From Eucalyptus grandis (Eukaryota; Streptophyta; Magnoliopsida; Myrtales; Myrtaceae), in NCBI RefSeq assembly GCF_016545825.1, contig NC_052612.1, positions 4,154,001 to 4,218,000 of the forward strand: a stretch of 64,000 nt of DNA, given 5' to 3'. Shown in pieces: positions 46,634 to 59,203 of this stretch (its first letter is position 1; each line of letters begins with the position of its first letter). A model generated the notes under the pieces. It worked only from the letters and a program-made list of their open reading frames with translations. It made no database searches and was not told the DNA's origin. Position numbers and translations under genes: made by a program.

Positions 46634-46650
46634 AAGAAGGACAAAAGTCA
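46634..46650. repeat. LINE target-site duplication, left (17 bp)
   Basis: AAGAAGGACAAAAGTCA, matched by AAGAAGGACAAAGGTCA at 49848-49864 with one difference. The left copy precedes the truncated LINE and the right copy follows its A-run. Confidence 0.8.
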
Positions 46651-49600
46651 CACGCCAATGGTGGTTAGAGTTCTTCATCCTCCCCGTAGGAGTAAGCCTT
46701 TCAAGTTCTTTGAATTTTGGGAGAAGCACCCGGATTTCAAATCCTTAGTGCAGGATGTGTGGAGTACTTCGGTAACTGGGGTACCCATGTATAAGTTAGT
46801 CTCCAAACTCAAGATGTTGAAGGCTCGCCTAAAGCTCTTAAACAAGGAAGCCGTTTTGGAGGTCTCTCTAAGAACGGCGGAGGCAAGGCAGGCCTTAAGT
46901 GCCATTCAATCTGATCTTCAAGATGACCCGGCAAACTTGGATCTTACTAAAAGGGAGAGGAGTTGTCGCCGGGCTTTTGTTGAATTAAGAAGCCATGAAG
47001 AGTCTTTTTATAGACAAAAATCGAGAATCATATGGCTAAAAGAAGGGGATAGGAATTCTAAGTTCTTCCATCACTCCGTGAAAAGGAGACAGCTCGCCAA
47101 TAGGATTCTCTCTCGTCGAGACCCTCGGGGATGGTAATAACCGATCCGGTGGTACCTCGTGTGTTCATCGGGTTCTTCTCTTCTCTCGCTATCCCCTCAT
47201 AAGGCCTTATCCAAGCCATCTAGTGAGGAGGTCAAGCGTGTCATTCGCCGTCCGCTGGACCCTGACCAGATTCGTATCCTGAGCGAGCCGGTTTCGGATG
47301 AGGTAATCAAATCCACCTTATTCTCCCTTGCCAAAGGCAAAGCTCCGGGACCGGATGGTTTTTCGGTGGAATTCTTCAAATCCAATTGGGAGATTGTTGG
47401 ACCTTCGGTGTTGCTGGCGGTCCATGATTTCTTCCAATCTGGTCGGCTCTTAAAAGAGGTAAACGCTACAATTATTGCTCTAGTCCCTAAAGTCCCAAAT
47501 GCTGGTGCTGTCTCTGACTACATACCGATTGCATGTTGTAATACTATCTACAAAGTGATTACGAAAATCTTGGCTAACCGGATAGCGTTGGTTTTGAATG
47601 ATCTCATTAGTCAATCTCAAAATGCATTCGTCAAAGGTAGGAGGATTAGAGATAATATCCTCCTTGCCCAAGAATTGTTTGCAGGGTTCCACCTTCAACC
47701 ATATCTACCCAAGTGTGCGGTGAAAGTTGATTTTCATAAGGCCTATGACTCTATTGATTGGGATTTTTAGAATCTGTTCTTGTGGCCTTTCAATTCCTCG
47801 CTAGTTTTGTTGAGCTAGTCATGGCATGTGTTCGGACACCAAGATTTTCCATATCCATTAACGGTGATCTTCATGGTTTCTTTCTGGGAGGGCGAGGCCT
47901 CAGGCAAGGGGATCCTATGTCCCCTTACCTGTTCACATTAATAATGGAAGTGTTTTTGGGCATTTTGGCATCTCGCACAGCTAATCGACAGTTCAAGTAT
48001 TATTGGAGATATAAGCCCGTCCAACTCTCACTTGTTCTTCGCTGACGACGTATTCCTCTTCTGTCAGGCGGACTGGCCTTCGGTGTCTATGCTTAAGAGA
48101 GGACTCGACATCTTCTCTTCTGGAGCGGTCTCGTCCCCAACAAAAATAAGAGTGAGATTTTCATCTTAGGAGGCGGCCGCATTGAATGCAATCCTTTGGG
48201 CGTTTGGATTTCGGGAGGGGAAGCTTCCTGTTCGGTATTTGGGGGTTCCAATTATCTCTTCCAGACTAAGTAAAGCGGACTGCATTGCATTGACGGATCG
48301 CATTATGGCTAGGATCCAATCTTGGGCGCATCGTTTTTGTCATTTGCGGGGATGTTGCAGCTTATTCGTTTCTTCTTCATTCGATCCAATCTTTCCGGGC
48401 GAGTGTCTTTACTCTCCCCGCCTCGGTTCTTTCAAACATTGAACGAATTATGAGACAATTTCTATGGAAAGGCATGACCCTGGGCCGAGGGGGAGCCAAG
48501 GTCGTGTGGGAGGATGTGTGCCACCCTAAAGCGGAAGGCGGTCTTGGCATTCAGAACCTGAGAGACTGCAACAAGGCTTCGATTGTAAAGTTCATATGGA
48601 TTCTCTTTTCGATAGGGAATCGCCGTGGTGTCAGTGGATCCACTCTATCTTTTTAGCCAAGAGAAATTTCCGGATCGCTTCCCAACCGAGGACTTGTTCT
48701 TGGTCGTGGAAGAAAATTCTCCAGCTTAGAAGGTATTTCCGAACTTCTTTTCGGTGGAACATTGGAAACGGCTTGGCTGTTTCTTGATGGCATGACTACT
48801 GGTTGTCTTGTGGCCCTCTGGATGGGTTCGTGCCTCCTTCCTTCAGGGAAAGGCTCCTTATTCCCGATCATGCGGTGGTAGCTGATCTTTTTACCCCGAT
48901 GGGTCTCATATTCAGGGAGTTGTTGTCGAGATGGGGCCTTGCTATTCCGTCTTTGACTGCTGGAAGCGACAGATTTATTTGGTGCGGTCATCCGTCAGGT
49001 TCTTTTTCAGTTGCATCTGCATGGGATTCTATCAGATCGAAGAAACCTCGGGTCAGCTGGGCTCCTCTCATTTGGGACAATGCTGTAGCCCCTCGTTTCC
49101 AGTTCATCTTATGGCTCATAGTCAGGAATCGGCTTCCCACACAAGTCATGCTTCTATCCCATGGACGTATTGACTTTAATGTGTGTGCTTTTTGTAGCGA
49201 GTCCCAGATTCTATAGACCACCTTTTCTTCGGGTGTCGCACCTCGGCTTCACTGGCCTTCTTTTGGGCCACCAGGTGCAACCTCCCCTGGAGGAACAGGT
49301 GCTGGAATGAAGTGCTTCCCTGGGCCATGAAATTCCTCTCCGGAAATGACTTCTAACACAGGATTGCACGGTTCTCCTTTGGTGCTTTGTGCCACCTCAT
49401 ATGGAAGAAAAGGAATGCAATCATTTTCAAGGGTGAATCATGCGTGGTGGCCGCTCTCAAAAACCATTTGCTGATGGTGGTTAGGGACAAAGCCCTTACC
49501 TTCAAGGATGTTGCCCCTTCTCCGAGGAACAAAAGGCTTCAAAGTGGGTGGGGCTTTGACCCCGTGATTTTCTCGAGCTCTCCGGATCCTCCTTAGGTTG

Positions 49601-49847
49601 TGTCTGCAGTTGTTCACATTTCCGCTCTTCGCCTTTCCTTGTTAGAGGGTGTGAGGGTCGGTGGTCTTGCCTGAGGGTGGGTTGTTCGGTTTGTTGTGTG
49701 GGTTCTTCCTTGTGGGCTTATTTGCCTTGTGGTTTTACATCGGATCCCCTCCACTTTTGCTTCTTCGCGAGAGTGTAGGTTTTGGACCCGTTCTTTTGTA
49801 CGTTTGTCCATTCCCTTAATACTATTATTACCTTCACCAAAAAAAAG
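46651..49847 (+). mobile_element. 5'-truncated L1-like LINE, disrupted ORF2
   Basis: The element starts just after the endonuclease region of ORF2 (RSKPFKFFEFWEKHPDF at about 46690) and ends in CTTCACC plus an A-run. Frame pieces in order: 46658-47137 (linker, FYRQKSRIIWLKEGDRNSKFF), 47159-47770 (reverse transcriptase start, KGKAPGPDG near 47335 and VDFHKAYDSIDWDF), 47758-48045 (GLRQGDPMSPYLF), a FFADD catalytic motif at about 48036-48050 in another frame, 48182-48656 (thumb, LPVRYLGVPI and WKGMTLGRGGAKVVWE), 48803-49216 (zinc-binding zf-RVT type, CAFC) and 49387-49596. I see no RNase H domain, unlike the LINE at 59-64 kb. Multiple frameshifts and stops show it is dead. Confidence 0.88.
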
Positions 49848-49864
49848 AAGAAGGACAAAGGTCA
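49848..49864. repeat. LINE target-site duplication, right (17 bp)
   Basis: Partner of 46634-46650, 16 of 17 bases identical. The flanking bases differ, so the duplication length is well bounded. Confidence 0.8.
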
Positions 49865-49954
49865 AAGTGAAAGATTCATGCGGAAAATGAAAAGGATTGG
49901 AGACTAGCGATGTGTGGGGAAGTGGGGTGATCAATAGGGTCAGAGAGATTGGTC

Positions 49955-51535
<1,581 letters not shown>

Positions 51536-52214
51536 TATATCTCTCTATCGTAATCTCGTTTTTGGCCTTGGATCTTGTTTACCTTTCCTGCATGTATTTC
51601 TAGGGATGATGAAGCATGCACAAGTTTACGCCTTACGGTTGATTAACAATGGAGCTGGGACTGTGGAAGTTTCATCACAGTTCTCATTGGAATCATTTGT
51701 GTGAAGTCTAACATTAGTAGTTCACAAAAAATAACCCAAGAATATAGTTTTTTAACAGCTAAAAGACTAGTTTACCCAATAATTAATTTTCGGAGGCAGA
51801 ATTATATTGGTTCATGCCCAAAAACAATGCCCAAAAACAAGGATTTCTTTTCATGCCGATAAATTTAAATTGATGTTGAAAAAACGCTGTAGGTATAAAA
51901 AATTACGAGCTACTTTTTTCCAATTAAACTAGATAAACTGTGGATAACTTTTCTCATAGTTTTCAAATTTGGGCTCTAGTGCTAATTTACCAACCTTTAG
52001 TCACATAACTTATTAATGTCTAACTTTTATAAAGAAGTTTACATATGCAAAGTAAAGTGTCTTATCAACTTTTGTCAAATTAAGCTACCAACAATTTGAA
52101 GGTAGGTAATGATAACATATTTTTCACCAATTTGGTACTTAAGTGATCGTTTGGAAAATGCCAAATAATAAAGTGAGCGCAATATGAAAATTATCATACT
52201 TTTAATGCCTTTTT
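51536..52214. other. Intergenic, no gene seen
   Basis: AT-rich sequence upstream of copy 6. No gene or repeat is recognised. Confidence 0.5.
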
Positions 52215-52985
52215 CCAGTAATATTCCAAATAAGAGCGTGAAGTGCCATTATTCTTTCAAATAACAGCATTTAGTTGACCTTATTTCAAGAAAAGATTTA
52301 AAGTGGGCAAATTGTGTCAAATAAAAGCCTATGGCTGGTCGGTGACTATTCTATCCATTGGAAAAACGGATATTTTAGTCAAAAAATGTAACTAGTATTT
52401 TTTTAAACTTATTTTTGATTTTTTTTTTTCATTTTTCTTTTCTTTTTTCTTTTTTCCTCTTCCCTTCCTTAGCCATCACCATCGATGGTCGGTGGAGGTC
52501 ACCTGCCTCAAGCAAGGGCCACCCTTGTCGACATCGAACATTCCTAGCTGAATTCGATGAGGTCAAGGGTTGCCCTCATCAACATTGGGCTAAGGTCACC
52601 TCACTTGGGCTTGGTGGGTAAGGGTGACCCTCGCCTGATGCCAGCAAGGGTTGACCTTACCATCTTGGGTGAAGGCGACCCTTGCCCGACGCCAATGAGG
52701 GTAGTCCTCACCTAAGTTTGGCGACCTCTACCATGGCCGACAAATGGTAGGAAATAAAGAAAAAAAAGTCAAGTAAAAGAAAAAAAGAAAAGATAAATTA
52801 AAAGTAAAAGATACTAATGCCCTTTGGTATGAAAGATTAGACTTTTTTTGTAAAACTAATATGGCCACTTCAAACCTTTATTTGGAAAAAAAGTTCCACT
52901 TTAGGTTGCCATTTAAAACAAGGTCTACGTCAGGGGCTTATTTGAGAAAATGAGAATATTTCAGGCCCTTATTTGGAATTTTCAC
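52215..52985. mobile_element. Diverged inverted-repeat element with GC-rich core
   Basis: Left motifs TTCCAAATAAGAGCGTGAAG and TTTCAAATAACAG are answered on the right, in reverse complement, by TTCCAAATAAGGGCCTGAAA and CTCAAATAAGCCC. The core at 52480-52740 repeats CAAGGGTTGCCCTC-like motifs, as in the other GC-cored elements of this window. No transposase and no clear target duplication. Confidence 0.45.
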
Positions 52986-53284
52986 ATCTTTTTCCCCTAC
53001 TAATTATCCATTCCATCTCATTCATATTTCATCTGTATTATTAATTAACACTTATAAATGCTCCAAAAGGGAAAGAAACATTCTATAAGAATTCAGACAA
53101 TGGCAATTAAATATATTTCACTTAATCTGATTTACCCATCTAAAAAAGAAAACCTAATCTGGCCATTCCATATTTGAATTAAGGTAATGACAAAACATTC
53201 CTTTACAAAATCCCTTCTAGTTGGCATAAAACAGGCAAGTTCTTCATTCACGTTTTGTATCAAATAAATCACACTTTTGTTTGC

Positions 53285-53294
53285 TTTAAATAGG
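53285..53294 (+). promoter_or_regulatory. Possible TATA element of the S1-family gene
   Basis: TTTAAATAG lies about 45 bases before the ATG. It is close, which would leave a very short 5'-UTR, so the assignment is tentative. Confidence 0.3.
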
Positions 53295-53334
53295 ACAAGC
53301 AATAGGGTCATTATCAAATCAAAAGTAGATCAAA

Positions 53335-53781
53335 ATGACTTATTCATCGACTAGATTCCTTGTATTTTTTACCATCTTCCTCGTTTCGCTTCAATGCGGT
53401 TGTGGAGCGCTATTCAAGCGGAAGCGGGTGTATGTTCAGATGACCAACAGGGTACCAGGACAAGTGAACCTCACAATTCACTGCAAATCAGGAGATGAGG
53501 ATCTAGGCTCCCATGTGCTCGCCCCAGAAGGCCATTGGGGATTTCAGTTCCGACCCAACTTTTGGAAAACAACATTGTACTTCTGTAGCTTTCAGTGGCC
53601 GGGAAATTTTCACTATTTCGATATTTATAAAAAAGCTAAGAGTCGCCCCGGTTGTCACGACTGTTTTTGGAACGTAGGACCCGATGGTCCATGTTTGTTC
53701 GATTACGATACCAAGGGGTACGGTTATTGTGAACCTTGGAATCCTCCGGTCCCATCCCTGACCAGAAAACCCGTGTTGTAA
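53335..53781 (+). CDS. S-protein homologue (plant self-incompatibility S1 family), secreted
   Basis: A single-exon gene for 148 residues. A signal peptide is evident (residues 1 to about 25: MTYSSTRF then a hydrophobic core, ending CGCGA). The mature part shows the S1 family pattern: VYVQMTNRV, LTIHCKSGDEDLG, HVLAPEGHWGFQF, NFWKTTLYFCSFQW, HYFDIYKK, then cysteines in PGCHDCFWNV and GPCLFDYD. Length fits the family (120-150). The tail after the last conserved cysteine (about 15 residues, PWNPPVPSLTRKPVL) is proline-rich and looks specific to this gene. Family members are small secreted proteins; the founding member is the pollen-incompatibility stigma protein of poppy, but most homologues have unknown roles. 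No retroelement overlaps it, and the frame is clean. Confidence 0.87.
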   Translation: MTYSSTRFLVFFTIFLVSLQCGCGALFKRKRVYVQMTNRVPGQVNLTIHCKSGDEDLGSHVLAPEGHWGFQFRPNFWKTTLYFCSFQWPGNFHYFDIYKKAKSRPGCHDCFWNVGPDGPCLFDYDTKGYGYCEPWNPPVPSLTRKPVL

Positions 53782-53822
53782 TCATATGAGGTGCTTGGTG
53801 GTGTGCACTTTGATGAATCAAT

Positions 53823-53828
53823 AATAAA
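53823..53828 (+). terminator. Polyadenylation signal of the S1-family gene
   Basis: AATAAA about 40 bases after the stop codon, followed by T-rich sequence. Confidence 0.5.
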
Positions 53829-53829
53829 T

Positions 53830-55390
53830 CTCATGATGTTGTTCCTTTTTATTTCTTTTACTAGATTCCACGTGATTATCGAGTAATGAATTTACTTTGT
53901 ATCTCTCCTTCATCAAATTATTATTTAAAAAAGTATACTTGCTAGTGCTACCTTCAAGAGGTAGCGAACCCCTTTAACCATAATAAATTAAAACTCAAGA
54001 TGACATACAAATTACATATCTAGATTCGTGCCAAGTCCTCCAACCCAAAAGCCCCTGCAGACCTTGCTATTTTCAAGCCTACAATCGTATTTTGATATTT
54101 ATTGATGCCTAAATCTTCATCAACAAGCACAATATGTCAAAACCTTGAGATTCGAATTCCTGATCATGACATGGCCTGGATCTTGACAGTAAAAAGTCTT
54201 TCAAGTGTCAATCCATTTAATGTGTACTTAGATGTCATTTTCTAAATGAGTTAGAGATTGACTTTTATGTTGACTATTTTTTTTATCAAATCTAAAAAGT
54301 CAATTCTTGGTCATCACTTTGTAAAATTTGTGAAAATTGTAAAAATGCAATAACTCTTTCCTTACAAGCATAGTTCGACTTTTGAATTTTTCAGTTTTGA
54401 TAGAAACGATCAAGAGTCAACTTTTCGATCAAATAAAATACTTTAACCCTTCATAAAAAAAAACTCCCAAATTCATTAATTTAATTTCTGTTTTAGAAAT
54501 TTGATTCAAAGACTGCAGCAATTCAACATTTCAAGGTGGCCATGTTCAAGCATAAATTTTCGGATGTGATTAACCTTTCATAACAAATTAAATTCGTACA
54601 ATTTAAATCCGATTAGGCCAAATTAATTCAATTTCAACATCTATTTTGGCATAATCAAGTCAATTTGGGTCTCAGCAAGTTCAAAAACCCCTTTAGAAAG
54701 AAAATGACATATTGCGATACACAACATAGGGTATGCAGGTAATAAGAACTTAAACAACCGGAACGCATTCACTTTCATATAACCAACAACCGCGGGGGTC
54801 TTGATTATAAGACTAAATCATTATGACACGTCCCATTCCATGCCACATAATTCCGTCCCATAATCCGACACATCAACCACACTCAACATGCATTCCAATT
54901 GTTATTCTAGCCTACTCGTTCGGCTATCTCTTGGCATATAGCCGTGCATCGCCTCCCCCATGGAGCGCGGCTTCATCGGTGCGTCGACGGCATTCCCGAA
55001 GGAGCATCGTCTCCCCCTTGGAGCACGGCTTCGTCTTTACGTCGACGGCATTCCCGAAGGAGCATCGATCCAGGTCGGCCCGGCCTCTCTTCGATCGGCA
55101 CCACGTCACTCTCTTGACGGCATTTCTAGAAGAACAAAGGTCCGCCGGCCTAGCCACTCTGCGACCCGAGCCACGTCACTCTCTCGACGGCATTTCTAGC
55201 GAATAAGGATCCGGTCGGCCTAGCCACCATCACGACCCGAGCCTTTCAACTAGCACACGACAATTCGATACCAACCTTGGAGTACTTTACATTTCACTCA
55301 TAATCCAATTACGATATTAACCATTAACAAACCAATTTCAATGCACAACTCGACACTTGGGATTTTCTAAACAAAAATCCATCCTTTTCA
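53830..55390. other. Intergenic, no gene; possible decayed retrotransposon
   Basis: AT-rich to about 54.75 kb, then a GC-richer part (54820-55250) with an internal duplication of GACGGCATTCCCGAAGGAGC at about 54988 and 55043 and of CGACGGCATTTCTAG. Open frames in the duplicated part are not protein-like. It may be LTR-derived, but no partner LTR or coding domain supports that. Confidence 0.4.
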
Positions 55391-55730
55391 CAATCAACAA
55401 TCAATTTGCATTATCCAATCATCAAATTCATAATCTGAATACACAGCAGCGATCAGCACGAAATTTTGAGAATTTAGGGTCCCAAAACAATTTTCAGAAT
55501 TTATTAAATAATTAAATTTATTCCGAAAATCAATTAAATAATAATATCCATATTTTTCACGATCCACACTTAATTTATAAAATCCAGTCGTCAATTTCAA
55601 AATCTGACTACACAGCACCGACCGGCACGAAATTCTGAGAATTTAAAGTCTCGACAAAATTTTCGGAATTTAATAAATAATTTAATTTATTCCGAAAATA
55701 ATTAAATAATAATATTTTAATAATTTCGAA
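55391..55730. repeat. Tandem duplication, 2 x about 169 bp
   Basis: ACACAGCAGCGATCAGCACG at 55441 recurs as ACACAGCACCGACCGGCACG at 55610. The following AT-rich segment with TTTATTCCGAAAAT is also duplicated. Similarity is moderate, so the event is old. Confidence 0.75.
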
Positions 55731-58700
55731 TAATAATATATTATTAAATTATTAAATAATTTCGAGATATTTAAATAAATCAAAAGTAAATTTCTTTATG
55801 TCACATTAATGTTTATATTAATATAAACACCCACTTAACTTTAAATTAAACACAATTTAAGTTAATCAAGCACATTAATATAATCTACACTTAAATAAAT
55901 TAAACTAACCACCTAATAACACTTAACATAAACTAAACACACCTAAAGCATCATTAACCCTCTAAGCCTAATGGGTCAAATCAATTTTCCAACTCTCTGT
56001 TTCTTTCTGCGAAGGAGGGCAGATCTGGCCAAGGTCTATAGAACAATTGGCTCATGGCGGCGGGACGAGCCGAGGAACCCACGAACCGAGACGAGACGCA
56101 AGTTGAGTGGCGACGGGCGGAGGCGTGCGGCTGCTCCGACGGTGCTGCTTTGCGTCCATCCTAGATCTGGGATCTCGAAACGAAGATGGAGAGAGAGGGC
56201 GACGGTGGCGCGGCTAACGGCGAGCGGGTGGAGGGGCGGCTAAGGGTGTGCGGCGGCCATGGCTGCTCGGTTCCTTCCTCCATTTTCTGGTCTTCGCACA
56301 GCAGAGGTGGAGAGGCAAAACCGACGGGAGAGGGAGGAAGAAGAGAGGGACGAGAGAGAAGAAGGATGGGACCATTCCTTTTCTTTTTCCTTTTTCTTTA
56401 ATCCAACAAATTGGCCCACCACATGACCTCATCACACTCCACTCACCCAATCCCCCACAACCTTTTCCAATGGGTTCACTTGCAATTTCCGCCGGGTCCA
56501 ATTCTTTGAACAACAACTTCTTCAATTCCACTTGATTCTCTTCCAATTGAATCAAATTGAGTCCATCAAATAGTCCAATGTCAGTTTCAATTCCGATAAT
56601 CACTTGACCAAAAACCCGGTCCAAAAGTTGAACCCCAAAAGCGTGCCTATTTGAGCCAAATTAGCCATACCTTGGCCCAGCAATGATCCTAAAATGATTT
56701 GTGACACACCCGGACTTCCAATTTCTGCTCAATTCGACACGATACTAGCCCCCTTTATCCCATATTTCCAAGATTGCTGGTATCGATAATTAGCAAAATG
56801 TCATGTCATGTCACCAATCTGTATGAGCTTCAATTAAGGCATCCATCCCCATCCAATCTTAACCAACTAAGATGTCATGTCACCCATCCATGTGCATTAA
56901 CAAGAGACAATAAAATCATTTCTTAGCCATTAAGGGTTGAATTAGGGCCATTAAATCATGGATGAGGTGTGGGGTCAAGATTTGCTTTTAACTCAAGTTT
57001 CCCTCCAATTTTTCCCTCTCATCTTCTCTATTATTTCCCTATGGCTGAAATTCCTATTATGAGAAGCAATAACATACTTGCAATGAGAGATCTCTCTCTC
57101 TTGGCCATCCCTCTCTACCGCTGGTTCCTACACTTTGTTGGCCCTTCTCCAGCTTTTGTCTGCCATAATTATTGTGCAACAGTGATCCTAGGCCATTGCC
57201 TGAGCTGACCTTGATAAGTGTTTGTCTTGATCATTGCGTTCCTTGATTCCGACTGGTTTTCTTTATTCGTTCACCGATGAATCAAATAAAGGTAGGACTT
57301 CTATTTCAAGAACAATTTTGTTGGGATAACAATACAACCTAGAGAGGGGTGACTAGGTTGTTTTAGAAAATTTCGACAATTCTAGAAAAATTGCTAACCA
57401 TTATGAAAATGGATTAAGCATATGTTTTATATACCGCGAGCCGGTTGTGTGTTAGAGCAAGTACAAGAAAGATGAAGAGAAGCACACAACGATACATAGT
57501 GGTATGACTTTACACAAAGCTTATGTTCAATGTCCATACTAACAGCCACAAATCAGGCTAGATTGCACTAATAATTTGCCAGACAAGTTACACTTAACAG
57601 CTACAAACCAGTCTAGATTGCACTAATAATCTACTAGATAAGTTACACTTAAAAAGCACCAATCTATCTTGATAGATTACACTATCAGGACATAGGTGCT
57701 GTTACCCCTCTTGAACGCTTGATCTGTCATATGATTACAATACGGCAAGACGTCTATAGTGGAAATATTAAGAGAGTACAACAATATCAGCTAAGAACAC
57801 GACTTAAGGCAAATTTGGATTTATCTATTGCATGACTAACATTCGGTCTTCAAGATATTCTATTTATATAAGCATATCCAACCATCCCGTTGGAGATGTT
57901 CTAGAGAAGTAGATAGCCATTAAAAGTTCATTGGTGTTGTTGTCCTGAGTGGTACTACCCATACAATCATTTTTCCTGAATATTTGCTAGCGATCTCAAA
58001 ACTGGTTCTACTGTTGTCCCATTGCTCGATACTGAGAAAAGCCTGTTTTCCAGTCCTCTGATGATTTTAGGTTCTACCGCAATGCATCTCCAATCGACAA
58101 TGACTATATTTGATTTTTTTCATGAAACATTCTTGGATGTTATTTTGAGATCACTAATGACATGATATTTTCAGCATCGATATATACATCATTATCAGAT
58201 AATCTTTAAGTCCTTTGGTGCTATTTATGAACATGATAGATTTGTGATCTTTTTTCCAACATGAATATAATTTCTGTCTTCAATATATTATCAAGAATAT
58301 TTGCAAACCTCATAGTAAATATTATACCAATGATAGTTTTGGGATCATTAGATTGCCTTGAGATATTTCTCCAACAAATTTCATATGATCATCCTATGAT
58401 ACTAAGGTTGATTATACTTTAAAATGGAAGTGTTGTCTTCGGTTTGTAATTAACTCTATGTCAGGATGCAATGAAATTGATTATTTATAGTTGTTAGAAC
58501 AAGTTCGGTTTCTAAAATTTAGAGCCAATTGCATGTTTATATTAATCCCGGATTATAATCTGTTGATAGCCGAATAGTTTAGGTTGAAATCTTAACGTCA
58601 ATTTTGGTATCTGGTTGTTTATTTAACTCAAGCTCAATTGAAGTTTGCATGACCAAATTCTTCACTAAATTTGTGTGGCCGAGTGTCTAATAGTTTAGAT

Positions 58701-58999
58701 TTGATGTTAATGTGAGTATTACCTTGCTCTATATCTGGTGCACGTTAGATGAATGTTGAATAGCAGTAAGTCGACATGAACGAGGTTGAATTTGTGAAGG
58801 TTTTTCTAGAAAAATTTGAGTCTTATATGACCTTTGTGTGCTTATCAATTTTTTGGGAAAAATCTGTTTAGAATTGGGAAAATTGTCTTCTAGATATTTG
58901 TAGTCAAGATCCTAATCTTTAAATTGATATAAAGTTCATCAAATTGTAACATCGTTTGGTCTGTCAAAAGTTCGTCCAAAATCACGAAGAAAGCGGGTG
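55731..58999. other. Unassigned intergenic sequence, no gene
   Basis: A GC-rich part at 56.0-56.4 kb has overlapping frames on both strands without protein features. TGTGACACACCCGGACTTCC at about 56700 resembles the start of some Gypsy LTRs but has no partner. From 57.3 to 59.0 kb the sequence is AT-rich with no protein similarity I can recognise. Confidence 0.45.
57541..57690. repeat. Tandem repeat, 2-3 x 55 bp
   Basis: AACAGCCACAAATCAGGCTA at 57541 and AACAGCTACAAACCAGTCTA at 57596 begin two well-matched units, each with GATTGCACTAATAAT and AAGTTACACTT. A third, decayed unit follows from 57651. Confidence 0.75.
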
Positions 59000-59203
59000 T
59001 TTTTTTTTTTTTTTGGGTCGAAAACAGCCATATATTAACCACGCATCGTAGAGTTTACATCAAGTTCATATAATACAAGATCTTGCAAGAAAAGGGGTAT
59101 CCGAGAGACCCAATTCGGAGGAAGTAAAGTGGCCCGATGGGCCTTTGCAACAGAGTCCGCTAAAGCATTGGCTTCTCTATGACAAAGGTGAATCGCTTGG
59201 AGG

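Noticed and set aside
54823..55206. Arg/Ser-rich frames on both strands
   Set aside because: They arise from a GC-rich duplicated segment; no known domain and no frame preference between duplicates.
56700..56760. LTR start (TGTGACACACCCGGAC)
   Set aside because: No second LTR, no target duplication and no retroelement domain nearby; kept only as a remark.
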